Shown: positions 34,622-45,795 of the stretch, in pieces
How the letters are laid out: each line of letters starts with the position of its first letter
How positions within the stretch are numbered: the stretch's first letter is position 1
Made by a program: the position numbers and the translations under genes
Notes under the pieces: model-generated
What the model saw: the letters and a program-made list of their open reading frames with translations, nothing else
What the model was told of the DNA's origin: nothing
Database searches by the model: none
Assembly (NCBI GenBank): GCA_037447655.1
Contig: JBBHKE010000834.1
Location: forward strand, 706,499-770,498
DNA from: Zygnema cylindricum
Lineage: Eukaryota; Streptophyta; Zygnematophyceae; Zygnematales; Zygnemataceae
Direction of reading: 5' to 3'
Length of the DNA stretch: 64,000 nucleotides

Positions 34622-35725
34622 TTGTGTTGACTATCGGGTAATTTCATATCGCGATAATTTGATATTCAATATATTGAATATCGATCGAGCAAAGTTCTCA
34701 ATATATTGTACCGAGACCAACATAAGTTATCGCAATATATATCGCGATGTATTGTATTTTATAAAATTTAATATTTTAGATTATTATGTTGTTTTAGCGA
34801 TAAAGACAAATTTTATGATACGCGACGTACGACGTGATTCTCGTTCCGTGACTTAAAGGTAACGTTGTAAAATGTAACCAGCAAAAAAATACTAATATTG
34901 TAATTCATATAGTTACTTATTTAGTATGTACTACGTATAGAACTTCACATACGAAAATTTTAAATTTCACACTAATTTAGTCAAAGTATGATATGAAAAA
35001 AAAAATTGCAGACTGTTCAGAAAGGCAGAAATACCTACCAATTTGCAATCTGCATGCAAATTGGTATCATTTTTTATTCTTGTTTTTGGGTTTATTTTTT
35101 GAAGTGTTTGAAATGTGATTTTTTACTTTTTTTATTAATTATTTTATGAAGTGTACAAAATGTGAATTTTCTTATTATTATTATTAATTATTTTTGGAAG
35201 TGTACAAAATGATAATTCTTACTATTGTTTTTATTAATTGGAGTAGTAGTAGCTAGTACTACCTGCTACGGTAGTACTGCCACCAGCTAGTACTACTGGC
35301 AGCAGTTGCGGCTAGTCCCAGTTGCAGTAGCAGTAGTACTAGCAACAACAATAAGTAGTGCTAGCAGTTGCAATAGCACTAGTTTTGGCAGCAGCTGCAC
35401 CTAGTACAGACAACTGCAATAGTACTAGTACTAGCATAAGCTAGTACTAGCAGCTGCAGCTAGTACTAAGTGCAGGCATAAGTTGTAGCTAGTACTACCA
35501 GCTGCAGTAGCACTAGTATTGGCAGCACAAGTAGTATTAGCAACAGTAGCAACTACCAAGATTTTTTTTATTTTTTTCAGAAGCCTCAATATATTGGCGA
35601 TACGATATATCGGCGATATATCGCGATATTTGATTTTCGATACATCAGAGCGATATATCGATTATCGGGTACCTAAACTCGATATATATCGAATATTGGC
35701 AAATGGTCCTCGATACCCAACACTA
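34622..35725. mobile_element. hAT-type MITE, GGGTATCGGG family, nested
   Basis: Related to 23482-24322; 8-bp duplication GTGTTTTC / GTGTATTC with one mismatch (34614-34621, 35726-35733). Longer than its relative because of the block at 35240-35560. Confidence 0.82.
35240..35560. repeat. AGY/GCA/GTA triplet-rich block
   Basis: About 320 bp made almost only of AGT, AGC, GCA, GTA and CTA triplets (TAGTACTAGCAGCTGC-like), rich in AGCT and TAGTACTA palindromes. Absent from the sister MITE at 23482. Confidence 0.85.
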
Positions 35726-36086
35726 GTGTATTCGCTTGGATTTTCGAATGTATATATCATGTGCGATTTTTTTTGGTTTCCGGTGGTTGTCATCCTGACA
35801 CGTGTGCTCATTATCCAGCGTGTCGCGGCTCAAATCTCTTTGTAAATGGTGGTGTACCTCTGTAAAATTTTGAAGCGAATGCGTCCCGAATGAATTTCCA
35901 ACGGTCTGTGTTACCTCCCAGACCTTGGGAGAATATTGGTAAGATTTTATGTAATGTTGTTCGCGGATAAAAACAAATTAAGAGGTGCGACGTAGGATGA
36001 AGAGGTCTGTATTTATATAAACAACCTCACTTTTCGTACGTTGGAACTTCACCCTAACTTCGCAAAGGAACAGTCCTAGGCTACAC

Positions 36087-36494
36087 CAAAGGTCGCAAAA
36101 GTCAAAATTTTAGATAACCGAAACATACAATTTTTCTTTTCTCAAAGTCTGAATAACCGACGCCACGCTCCATAATTGTTAAAAGTTACCCGAAACGCGT
36201 TTACGAAAAATAAAGTTAACCGAAACTCGATTTCTCGCAACTACCTGTACCTGTCCCTACCCGAAGAATTAGTGGTGTTTCTCCCTTATACCTTCCACGA
36301 TACCAAAGAGTACAAAGTACAATAATGTTAGATAGTATTGACAGTACTCGACTGTAACCGATTTTTTTTTTTCGTGAATCACCCGCCCGAATCCGCCTTA
36401 CCCCCCAAATTTGGCACCCGAAACCATTCCGGATCCGACGCCGGTGGTCGGTTAACGGTCGGTTACGGTTTCGGTTAACCGTTTGCGACCTCTG
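36087..36494. mobile_element. hAT-type MITE with GTCGCAAA ends
   Basis: Starts CAAAGGTCGCAAAAG, ends GGTTTGCGACCTCTG-like (GTTTGCGACCTCTG). The flanking octamers GGCTACAC and GGTTGCGC differ only by three transitions, as expected of an old duplication. Confidence 0.7.
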
Positions 36495-37755
36495 GGTTGC
36501 GCTGTATTAAGCCTACAGCTGCACATCGCAGTGCATTGTATGGCACTACATCCGAAGACGATGCATTAAAGACGATGCGCATTGGCTCTCATTTCATATG
36601 ATGTGGATTTTTTTTGGTATTTCGATACAATTTAGCAATAACTTGCGAGTTTTTTTTAGTCTTTAGCTTTTGATGATATGAAATACGCATCATCGAACAT
36701 TGAGCTTGATTCAAGCCCAAAAAGAGGTTGCAAAAGTCAATATTTTCGATACTTGAATCCGACATTTTTTTTTTTAACCTGGAAACTCGAAATCCGACCT
36801 TGTTAGGGTGTGTTCCCATGTGGTAAAGTAAGGCTTTTTTTGTCTTTTTTATCCAAAACAGAGCGCGTAACGAGATAACCTTCCCCCGTATATCAAAATC
36901 GTGAAGACCATGGTAAAATTTATGTCATCGTAAAACTTGACATGTAATACAGCTTGTCGTCTTCCTCATTTCGACCCAATGCCACGTCAAACATTTCAAA
37001 TTTTTTTTGAAAACAACCCGGGAGTCGATTTTTTTTAAGCAACAAATAGTATTATGTGTTTGCACATGTTTTGAAATTTCAAAACATTTTTACAAAACGC
37101 GAATACACAATTAAAAAACTGTAGCCTGTATAAACTGTTTTTCTTACAAGGGCCGCGGAGTGGTCTCAAGCAACGGATGCCATTTCGTAAAAGCGAAGTG
37201 CGTTAAGAAACCCCCTCCCTCTCCATCTCATATTATAAGTTTTATCTCTCAATTTTTGGAGCGAAACACGATAATATCAGTATGCAATAAAAAAGCTTTG
37301 GAAAGTGATACTTTTTAATACCTTTGGGCATATTTTGATGGCTAGTCGAGTGAGAAAAGTAAAAAAAACGAAATCGGGAAGCCATGGCCGAAAGTTCTTG
37401 AATCAATGACGTCGACGTTAACACAAAGAAGCATGACGTGATAACGTTGCAAAACCCTCAACATCTACAATATCACGAAAAACTAGACGTTTACAATAGC
37501 CGTTTTTTTTGTTAACTTCAAAAATTGTCGGGAGTTTTGTAATCCTCTACAACCGTCACAAGTTGTACCCACGTCCACAACAATCACATTTTTAAAGTAA
37601 TGATTTCGTTTTCGAACATATGAACACTTTCAAAAGTAGTACGGAGAATCTTCACTAAAAAACAAAGTAGCAAGACTAAGTTACGGTTACTTGGGAACAC
37701 ACCTTTACTGCCATGCTCCTAAATTGTTACCCAATACCCGCTCAACGTTAGAAAC
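36495..37755. other. No gene seen
   Basis: AT-rich sequence with several poly-T runs and no supported coding frame. Confidence 0.4.
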
Positions 37756-38129
37756 TATAATATAGTGCCATTTTAAATAGTGTGAACTACGGTCGGTGTC
37801 TGACCGTGCAAAATTGTACTTTATTAAGTAAAAAGGTACAAATAATGATTCAATACTGCCCGTTTCATGTAACTTCGTTTTCACAAACCGCGTTGTGTAA
37901 ACGTCATAATGACGTGAAACTGTACGTTCTTTCACATTTTGTACGTTTTCACAATTTACATTAAATATATTCAGTGCGGATATTATATAGAGAAACCCAA
38001 CTTAGAGTTATCGATATATTAGAGCAATTTTTTTTTGAGAAAACAAAAAAAAACCCAAGTTAGAGTTGATAACACTAATTATTTTTTTACACTAATTATT
38101 TCTTTATGCTAATTACGATTCACGGTGTA
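37756..38129. mobile_element. TA-flanked MITE, degenerate left end
   Basis: The right end is clear (CTAATTACGATTCACGGTGTA); the left end near 37756-37780 is decayed. The body (TCTGACCGTGCAAAATTGTAC) resembles 5170-5713 and 22115-22733. Confidence 0.55.
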
Positions 38130-38329
38130 ATATACAGTAGTGTACTGTACAGACTAAGTTTCTTACGAGTTGGCGTGGTTGGTGAGATTGGTTAGAGTCA
38201 TATTATACATCCCAAAAAGGCGTTACTGTCACCATTTGTAAGATGTCGCCCGTGTGCCTTGCATTCACAGTGATATATGTTAAGGCTTTTTTACTGGTTG
38301 TGTTTTTCTTTTATAAAAAAAAAAACACA

Positions 38330-38900
38330 AATGAGAAAAAAACCCTAAACATATTTATATACACGGCATCTGCGCGACGCGAAGCGTCGTAAAATGGATC
38401 GAAAAGGGGGCAACGTGGGCGCGTGCACCGTCTCCTCTCACCGCTCTCATTGGTTATCCGTAGCTCAAAAATTGCAAGGTTCAGTACAATACTGTAGTGG
38501 ATCGTACCTACGAAACCTTCAATGTTTTCGTTTTTAGCTTGCTTGGCCGTACCCGAATCTTTTTTTATTCTTGAATCACCCGGCGGAATCAGGCCGACCC
38601 CAAAATTTGGCACCCGAATCCGTTTCGGATCCAATGTGGCTCGTCGGGTACGGATAGGGTACAGATTTTATTAACCGATTGCGATTGTTGAGCCCACTCA
38701 ACAAAGGTCGTAGTCAATTGTCTGATTGCGTACCCGACTGTTACGCGACCTTCGCGTCGGATCCGTAACGGAATCGGGTGCCAACTTTTGGGGGCCGGTC
38801 GGATTCGAGCGGGTGATTCACAAAAAATAAATAAAAATGGGTAGGGTCGGGTAAGCAAAAGACCAAAAAAATGAAGGTTTTGTACTATTTATACTATCCA
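38330..38900. mobile_element. Fragments of the GTCGCAAA hAT-type family in inverted order
   Basis: Two inverted copies of a GGATCCGxxACGGAxTCGGGTGCCAA block (near 38595-38640 and 38755-38800), matching internal parts of 21636-23002 and 36087-36494. No clear ends. Confidence 0.5.
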
Positions 38901-38952
38901 ACATGATTGTACTCTATACTATTGGTATCACGGAAGGTATGAAGGAGATGTA

Positions 38953-40070
38953 TGTTTAAAAGTGATATTTTGTATTCTACCTTTTGTTTAGTCTTGCAGT
39001 TCCCATACTTGTCGTAGTCACTGAGAATTGACAGGCAACCATGGCTACCTTAGACAGATGAGAAGATATACAGAAGACAAAGCTCCTGCAAAAGTTTTAT
39101 TGACACAGCCAGGATCTGATCCTGAACCTCTTGACATGGGCCGTACGGAATAGGCGTCCGCCTTATCCGTTACGTCTTGATGATTCGTTGCATAGAGTAT
39201 GTTTGATAACTATATAAAATATACATGGCGAATTTTTCCCTTTAAGCGACTTACGAAATGAAACGAAACATAGAACGTATGGTACCGCACGAAATGCAGT
39301 ACCGCACGAAATAAATGAAACAGACATTTGATTTCGACGGACGAAATTAAATGTCGCGATCGACGGCTCGCGAAGCAAGAAGAAAATTTAAACGGTCAAC
39401 ACGGAATGTTGACCGTCGAAATTCAACGGTCAACACGGAAATTTGACCGGTGAAATTCAACGGTCAACATTTATTCGGCGCGCCGTCAGATCGAACGGCT
39501 GAAATTGATCATCGTGAAAAGAACGGACGGCACGCGTGAGTGCCGGTATGCCGGAACGACTATCTGGGAGAAGTTTGGCGAAATGGAAGGAAATGACACG
39601 TGGCATCATCCTATAGGATGCCGGAAGAGAAAAAGGACAGAATGCTATTGACCTATTTTTGCCACGTGGCAGACCAAGAATGGTGCCGAATATTTCCGTA
39701 CATAAAGTACGGCGGCTGCTGTACTTTATATGTACACTAATTAGGATACTTCACGTTGATTGGTTTAGAGTAGCTATTAGGAGTTTTTCAGGACTTAGGC
39801 AAAATTTGGAAAAAGTCCTCTCTCCCAGAGGCCATCTGTACAAATATGCTGTCTTTGAACAACCATAACTTAATGCTCGGGTGAGCAAATTCAGTGATTC
39901 TTTTTGCTACGGACTCAAGGGAGTCCAGGCTACACAGGGGTGTAGTCGGTCAGAGTTTTTGCGTGCCAGGGTGGCACTTATTCATTGCCAAAGTCAAAAC
40001 TGCAAATATTATCCTAGAGGCTTCATATAAGCTGGACGTTTTGTGTACCAATGGAGGTCACAGAATTTCA
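38953..40070 (+). repeat. 5' LTR of the copia element
   Basis: Starts TGTTTAAAAGTGATATT and ends CAGAATTTCA. It matches the 3' LTR at about 96-97% by eye. Confidence 0.95.
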
Positions 40071-40085
40071 GGTTATGGGCCCACC
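40071..40085 (+). promoter_or_regulatory. Primer-binding site, half initiator tRNA-Met
   Basis: GGTTATGGGCCCACC is complementary to the anticodon arm of plant initiator tRNA-Met (GGTGGGCCCATAACC), not to the tRNA 3' end. It directly follows the 5' LTR. Confidence 0.8.
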
Positions 40086-40125
40086 CTTTAGGGGGCCCAT
40101 TTTTAATGGAACAGGGTTCATTTAT

Positions 40126-41341
40126 TGGGAAACCATGATAAGGGGTGCAGTGGTTGAAAAACGACTATGGGGTATTGTGAGTGGTCGTGTGCATCGGCCA
40201 TCGGCAAAATTGGGAGTTCCACCAGTATTTGAAGGATCTCGGTTCACAGGAGGATCTGCGGGGGCAGAGGTGGAAGAGGATGTTGGAGAAAGCATCGTGT
40301 CGGACATAGGGAAGGAGAAGGGGAAGGAGAAACTCACACCGATGCCTACTGGATCGGTTTTGGCAGCAGATGTTCAGAAAACCGAGGAAAATGATAGTGT
40401 AATCTGGGATTTCAACAATACCGTGGCGACTCATTTTATTCTCGGGCGTCTCACCCAAGCAGTGGCTACACCTCATCTTCATGTGGAGAGGGCGAACGAG
40501 TTGTGGGAGGTCGTTGTCAGCATTTACAAGAGTGGTATGATTCAACAGCAGAAGTTGGCAGGTCAAAAGGTACAAGCATATGTGTACAAAGGGGGAAAGA
40601 TGTTAGATTTTTGTAATGACTTGGCCGGGTTATTTATGGAGTTGGAGAGTGCAGGGAAAAGGGAGACCGGAAAGAGAAGGTGAATACTTTGTTGATGAAA
40701 CTCCCAGATGATTATGAAAACATTGTTAATAGGGTTCAGGACTTGCCAGATCATCGATGGATCTGGAACTCCGTTGTGGGAATGATTTTGGTTCGAGAAA
40801 ACACAATTGAGATTCGAAGAGGAGGAAAGAGTGTTCAGGCGTTGGCTGTAGGAACTAATTGGGGAGATAAGGATTCCAAGAAACCTTATGGAAACTTTGG
40901 TGGAGGAGGAAGAGGAAATCAATCGGAAGGATCTGGATCGAGGCCTCCGAAGGGGCTTTGTCACTTTTGTAAGAAGCCGGGACATTACATGGCGGAGTGT
41001 ACTAAACTGACAGAGCTGAGATTGAAGGAAGAACATGCCGGAAAACCAGCCGCAAAGAAAAAGAAGGCATTTGTGGCAACACAAGTCATTGGAGAGGACT
41101 CCGATGAGGACGATGGAGAACTCCTCCTCAACGAGGAGCTGGAGGTGAAAGGTGAGTTAGAGATTCCAAGGAGGCAAAAGTGTGCTTTCGGTGGAGTAAG
41201 AGAAGCTCCAGAAGAAGGATGGATTATTGATTCAGGAGCCTCTATGCATATGTGTAGAGAAAAACCATTGTTTACCAAAATGAGAAAGATCCCTACTGTA
41301 GAGATAGAGTACGGGGATGGGAGAAAGTCACCACTAATTTA
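40126..41341 (+). pseudogene. GAG and start of protease, frameshifted
   Basis: Gag-like frame to about 40683 (copia-type capsid segment HFILGRLTQAVATPHL, LWEVVVSIYKSG), then a frame change and continuation from about 40680 (KLPDDYENIVNRVQDLP). The zinc knuckle CHFCKKPGHYMAEC lies near 40963 and the aspartic protease site WIIDSGASMHM near 41221. A stop at 41339 ends this frame. The true start is uncertain because the leader is short. Confidence 0.85.
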
Positions 41342-44300
41342 GTGAGATCTGTGGATCTGAGAGTCTTAGTTGATGGAAAGGCATCCATAGTCACTTTCTT
41401 TGATGTTCTTTTTATCCCAGAGTTGAACAAGAATCTTATCTCTACGTCGGTCTTAGATGATAAGGGTTTTGAGACTAATACTAAGAAAGGAGTCTTTGTT
41501 GCTAGCTATGAGAATGAAGTGTACTTCACAGCTGAAAAGGGTAGCCAAGGAATGTTTAGGCTGAATTTGAGTAATGGAAAGACGGGAGTTTACTATGCTG
41601 GTGTAAGTGATTTGATGATGTGGCATAAAAGATTGGGACATGTGCATCTAGATAAATTGAAGGAAATGAAGAAAATGGGTGTAGTTGAGGGCATACACTT
41701 TGGAGATAATGAGACTTTGGATGATTGTAGTGGGTGTGCTCAAGGAAAAGCCCACAGATTGCCTTTTCCAAAAGCCGCAACATATAAGGGTGAAAAGGTT
41801 TTAGATTTGGTTCACACTGACATATGGGGACCGGCCAAAGTGCCATCAGTTGGAGGGAAAAGATTTATGCTTACTATCACTGATGATTGGTCTAGATACT
41901 CTAGAGTATACTTCTTGAAAAACAAATTTGAGGCTTCGGCTTATTTTAAAGAGTATAAAGCTTGGAGTGAAAAGCTTCATGAGACACCTATAAAGAGAGT
42001 GAGAAGTGATAATGGGGGGGAATTCACTTCTAATGAGTTTGAGGATTACTTGAAAGAGGAAGGGGTTCAACACCAAAAGACTGTCCCAAAGAATCCAGAA
42101 CAAAACGGTGTAGCCGAGAGACTAAATCGGACATTAAGTGATAGTGCTCGTAGTATGTTGACAGATAAAAAGATAAGGAAAAGTTTTTGGGCAGAGGCTA
42201 TGAATTGTGCTAACTATCTCAAAAATAGAGTCCTTACCTCGGCCGTAAAAGGCCAAACACCTTATGAAAGATGGACCGGGAGAAAACATGATATTTCACA
42301 CTTAAAGGTGTTTGGAAGTCAAGTGTTTAGTCTAAACACAGAAAAATTTGATTGGAAGTTAGATGCTAGAGGAAAGCCGGGATACTTACTTGGGTATGAT
42401 GAAAATGTAAAAGGGTATAGAGTTTATGATCTCGGAAGAGAAGACATAATTCTAGTAAAACACTTGGTAGTTATGGACGAAGGAAAGTCCATAGATCCCT
42501 TTAAGTACACTAAACCGGTCAAAATTAGAATTGAATCAGAAATTGAGTTAGATTCAGATTCTTCTAACCGAACTCCGGTTCAGCCTGATCTTGCAGAGAA
42601 AGAGAAAAATCTGATCGAGAGTGATCCCCTCTTAGAGACACTACTTCCAATTCAACCCGAGGAAAGACAGGAAACAGATGATGAACATCCGGAGATGGAC
42701 TCCACGGATAGGGGAGAAGATGAAGTCGTTCGGAGAAATCCGAGATTACCCTCTATCCCAGCATCAGAGTTTGAAGGAGGAAGGAGAAGTAGCAAGAGAC
42801 TTCAAGAGAGGCAAGTGAACAACAAGGTAACTAAGATGTCACATTTTAGCGAACCCCAGACTTACTCAGAGGCAATTAATAGTCCGGAAAGTAGTAGATG
42901 GGTGACAGCCATTAATGATGAGATGGCTTCCATTTTGGAAGCAAACACATGGGAGTTGGTGGATTGCCCTCCGGAGAGAAAGCCGATAGGATGTAAGTGG
43001 GTATTTAAGTTGAAACTCAATCCCGATAACACCATTGAGCGATACAAAGCCAGATTAGTGGCAAAGGGGTTCACATAAAAGGAGGGAATCGATTATGAGG
43101 AGACCTTCGCTCCGGTTGTTAGATTTCCATCCGTCCGGATTCTACTTAGTTAAGCGGCAGCGGAAGACATGGAAGTACACCAGATGGACATCAAAACCGC
43201 TTTCTTACACGGGGAATTAGAAGAAGAGATCTTCATGCGACAGCCGGAAGGATTTGTTGAAAAGGGAGAAGAAAGTAAGGTGTGCAGATTGATAAAGTCT
43301 CTTTATGGACTGAAGCAAGCTCCACGTCAATGGAACAAGAAGTTGGACGAGTTTTTGACGAGTTTGGGATATATCCGAATCAGTTCGGATCATTCCATCT
43401 ATCTATTTGAGGATGAGGAAGGTATAATTTTCATTGCTATCTATGTGGATGATTTGCTTGTTTTGAGTAAATCAATGGTGAAAATTAATAGGCTGAAAAA
43501 GGATCTAAAGAGTAGATTTGAAATGAAGGACTTGGGAGAGGCAAAGTACATTTTGGGAATTCAGATGGAAAGAGATAGAGAGAAGAAAACAATTAGACTA
43601 ACTCAAAAGGAAGCAATAGGGAATATGCTTGAAAAATTTCAGATGGATAAAGCAAATAGTTGTACGACTCCCATGGACTTAAAGAAGGGTAATGAGGGGA
43701 GCTCAGAAGAGGGAGTCTTGATCTTGGATAATGAGTTAGGACCTGAGGAAAGCAAGTTCATGCAAACTATTCCATACAGACAGGTTGTCGGTAGTTTGAT
43801 CTATTTTATGAACTGTACTCGTCCTGATATTGCAGCAGCTGTGGGAGTATTAAGTAGGAGTCTGAATGATCCTAGGAAGAAAGATTGGGAAGCGGCCAAA
43901 AGGGTCATGCGGTACTTGATAGGAACAAGAGATTTGTGGTTGCATTTGGGAGGGGATAATACTGACATCACCACTTAGAGTGATGCCAGTTATGGGGATG
44001 CTCCGATGAGAAGGTGTACTTCTGGGTATGTGTTGTATGTTGGGAATGGGGCTTGCTGTTGGAGCAGCAAGCAACAAAAGGTGATTGCTCAGTCCACCAT
44101 GGAGGCTGAGTATATGGCTTCTTGTTCGGCTGTGAAAGAATTGATGAGGGTGAAATCTTTGCTTCAAGAGCTGGGATATATGAAGAGTGGAGTGCAAAAG
44201 ATATTTTGTGACAATCAAGCTGCGATTGCAATTGCAGCAAATCCTAAGCATCACTTTAAAGCAAAGCATATGGATATTCGCTTGAGCTTTATTAGAGAGA

Positions 44301-44437
44301 AAGTTGAGAATAAAATAATTAGTTTGGAATATAGACCGGATAGAGAGATGGTAGCTGATATGATGACTAAGCCAGTTCCTTCTCCTAAATTAACTTTTTG
44401 TAGGGAGAAGTGTGGACTGAAAGAAAAGATAGACTAG
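41342..44437 (+). pseudogene. Protease end, integrase, reverse transcriptase, RNase H with stops
   Basis: Integrase: HHCC segment WHKRLGHVHLDKL ... CSGCAQGK, catalytic HTDIWGP, SDNGGEF and NPEQNGVAERLNR. Then the copia linker, RT start WELVDCPPERKPIGCKWVFK, stop codons at 43076-43078 and 43150-43152 (both TAA), HQMDIKTAFLHGELEEEIFMRQPEGF, YGLKQAPRQWNKK, AIYVDDLLVL, a TAG at 43976-43978, and RNase H with QSTMEAEYMA, FCDNQAAI and KHMDIRLSFIREKV, ending at 44437. I describe the breaks and do not restore the frame. Confidence 0.95.
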
Positions 44438-44450
44438 AAAATAAGGGGAG

Positions 44451-45570
44451 TGTTGAAAAGTGATATTTTGTATTCTACCTTTTGTTTAGTCTTGCAGTTC
44501 CCATGCTTGTCGTAGTCACTGAGAATTGACAGGCAGCCATGGCTACCTTAGACAGATGAGAAGATATACAGAAGACAAAGCTCCTGCAAAAGTTTTATTG
44601 ACACAGCCAGGATTTGATCCTGAAACCTCTTGATATGGACCGTACGGAATAGGCGTCCGCCTTATCCGTTACGTCTTGATGATTCGTTGCACAAATTATG
44701 TTTGATATCTATATAAAGTATACATAGCGATTTTTTTTCCTTTAAGCGACTTACGAAATGAAACGAAACATAGAACGTATGGTACCGCACGAAATGCAGT
44801 ACCGCACGAAATAAATGAAACAGACATTTGATTTCGACGGACGAAATTAAATGTCGCGATCGACGGCTCGCGAAGCAAGAAGAAAATTTAAACGGTCAAC
44901 ACGGAATGTTGACCGTCAAAATTCAAAGGTCAACACGGAAATTTGACCGGTGAAATTCAACGGTCAACATTTATTTGGCGCGTCGTCAGATCGAACGGCT
45001 GAAATTGATCATCGTGAAAAGAACGGACGGCACGCGTGAGTGCCGGTATGCCGGAACGACTATCTAGGAGAAGTTTGGCGAAATGGAGGAAATGACAAGT
45101 GGCATCATCCTATAGGATGCCGGAAGAGAAAAAGGACAGAATGCTATTGACCTATTTTTGCCACGTGGCAGACCAGGAATGGTGCCGAATATTTCCGTAC
45201 ATAAAGTACGGCGGCTGCTGTACTTTATATGTATACTAATTAGGATACTTCACGTTGATTGGTTTAGAGTAGCTATTAGGAGTTTTTTTAGGACTTAGGC
45301 AAAATTTGAAAAAAGTCCTCTCTCCCAGAGGCCATCTGTACAAATATGATGTCTTTGAACAACCATAACTTAATGCTCGGGTGAGCAAATTCAGTGATTC
45401 TTTTTGCTACGGACTCAGGGGAGTCCACGCTACACAGGGGTGTAGTTGGTCAGTGTTTTTGCGTGCCAGGGTGGCACTTATTCATTGCCAAAGTCAAAAC
45501 TGCAAATATTATCCTAGAGGCTTCATATAAGCTGTACATTTTGTGTACCAATGGAGGTCACAGAATTACA
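44451..45570 (+). repeat. 3' LTR of the copia element
   Basis: Starts TGTTGAAAAGTGATATT, ends CAGAATTACA, next to the ATGTA duplication. Confidence 0.95.
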
Positions 45571-45575
45571 ATGTA

Positions 45576-45795
45576 CCATTAGTCTTGTATATATTTGGGT
45601 ACGGGCGAGTGCGGGTAGTCGCGATAAATTGAGTTTCGGTTAACTTTCATTTTCGTAAACTTGTATCGGATAATAGTTAACAATTTAGGAGCGTGACATA
45701 ACCAGGTCGGGTATCGGTTGTTCAACTTTGAAAAAAAAAATGTCGGTTTTGGGTATCTAAATTTTTGACTTAGGCGACTTCTGCCACTCAGCCCA
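45576..45795. mobile_element. Fragment of the GTCGCAAA hAT-type family
   Basis: Contains GAGTTTCGGTTAACTTTCAT, TTAACAATTTAGGAGCGTGACATAACC-like sequence and an end GACTTAGGCGACTTCTG, matching the right part of 21636-23002. The copia element is inserted at its left border. Confidence 0.6.

Larger units (their letters stand above)
33390..36054. mobile_element. Harbinger-type MITE carrying two hAT MITEs
   Basis: Ends GGGCGAAGTTCC / GGAACTTCACCC with TAA duplications (33387-33389, 36055-36057). Body matches 5041-6330. Two hAT-type MITEs are inserted, so its own length is about 680 bp. Confidence 0.82.
38953..45570 (+). mobile_element. Ty1/copia LTR retrotransposon, degenerate
   Basis: Complete structure: LTRs 38953-40070 and 44451-45570, exact 5-bp duplication ATGTA (38948-38952, 45571-45575), primer-binding site 40071-40085 and a purine tract AAATAAGGGGAG just before 44451. 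Protein order GAG, protease, integrase, reverse transcriptase, RNase H defines Ty1/copia. Coding sequence is broken in at least four places, so it cannot move on its own. Confidence 0.97.

Noticed and set aside
38953-45570. Whether the copia element could be an active virus-like element
   Set aside because: Both LTRs are present but the coding region has frame changes and at least three in-frame stops.
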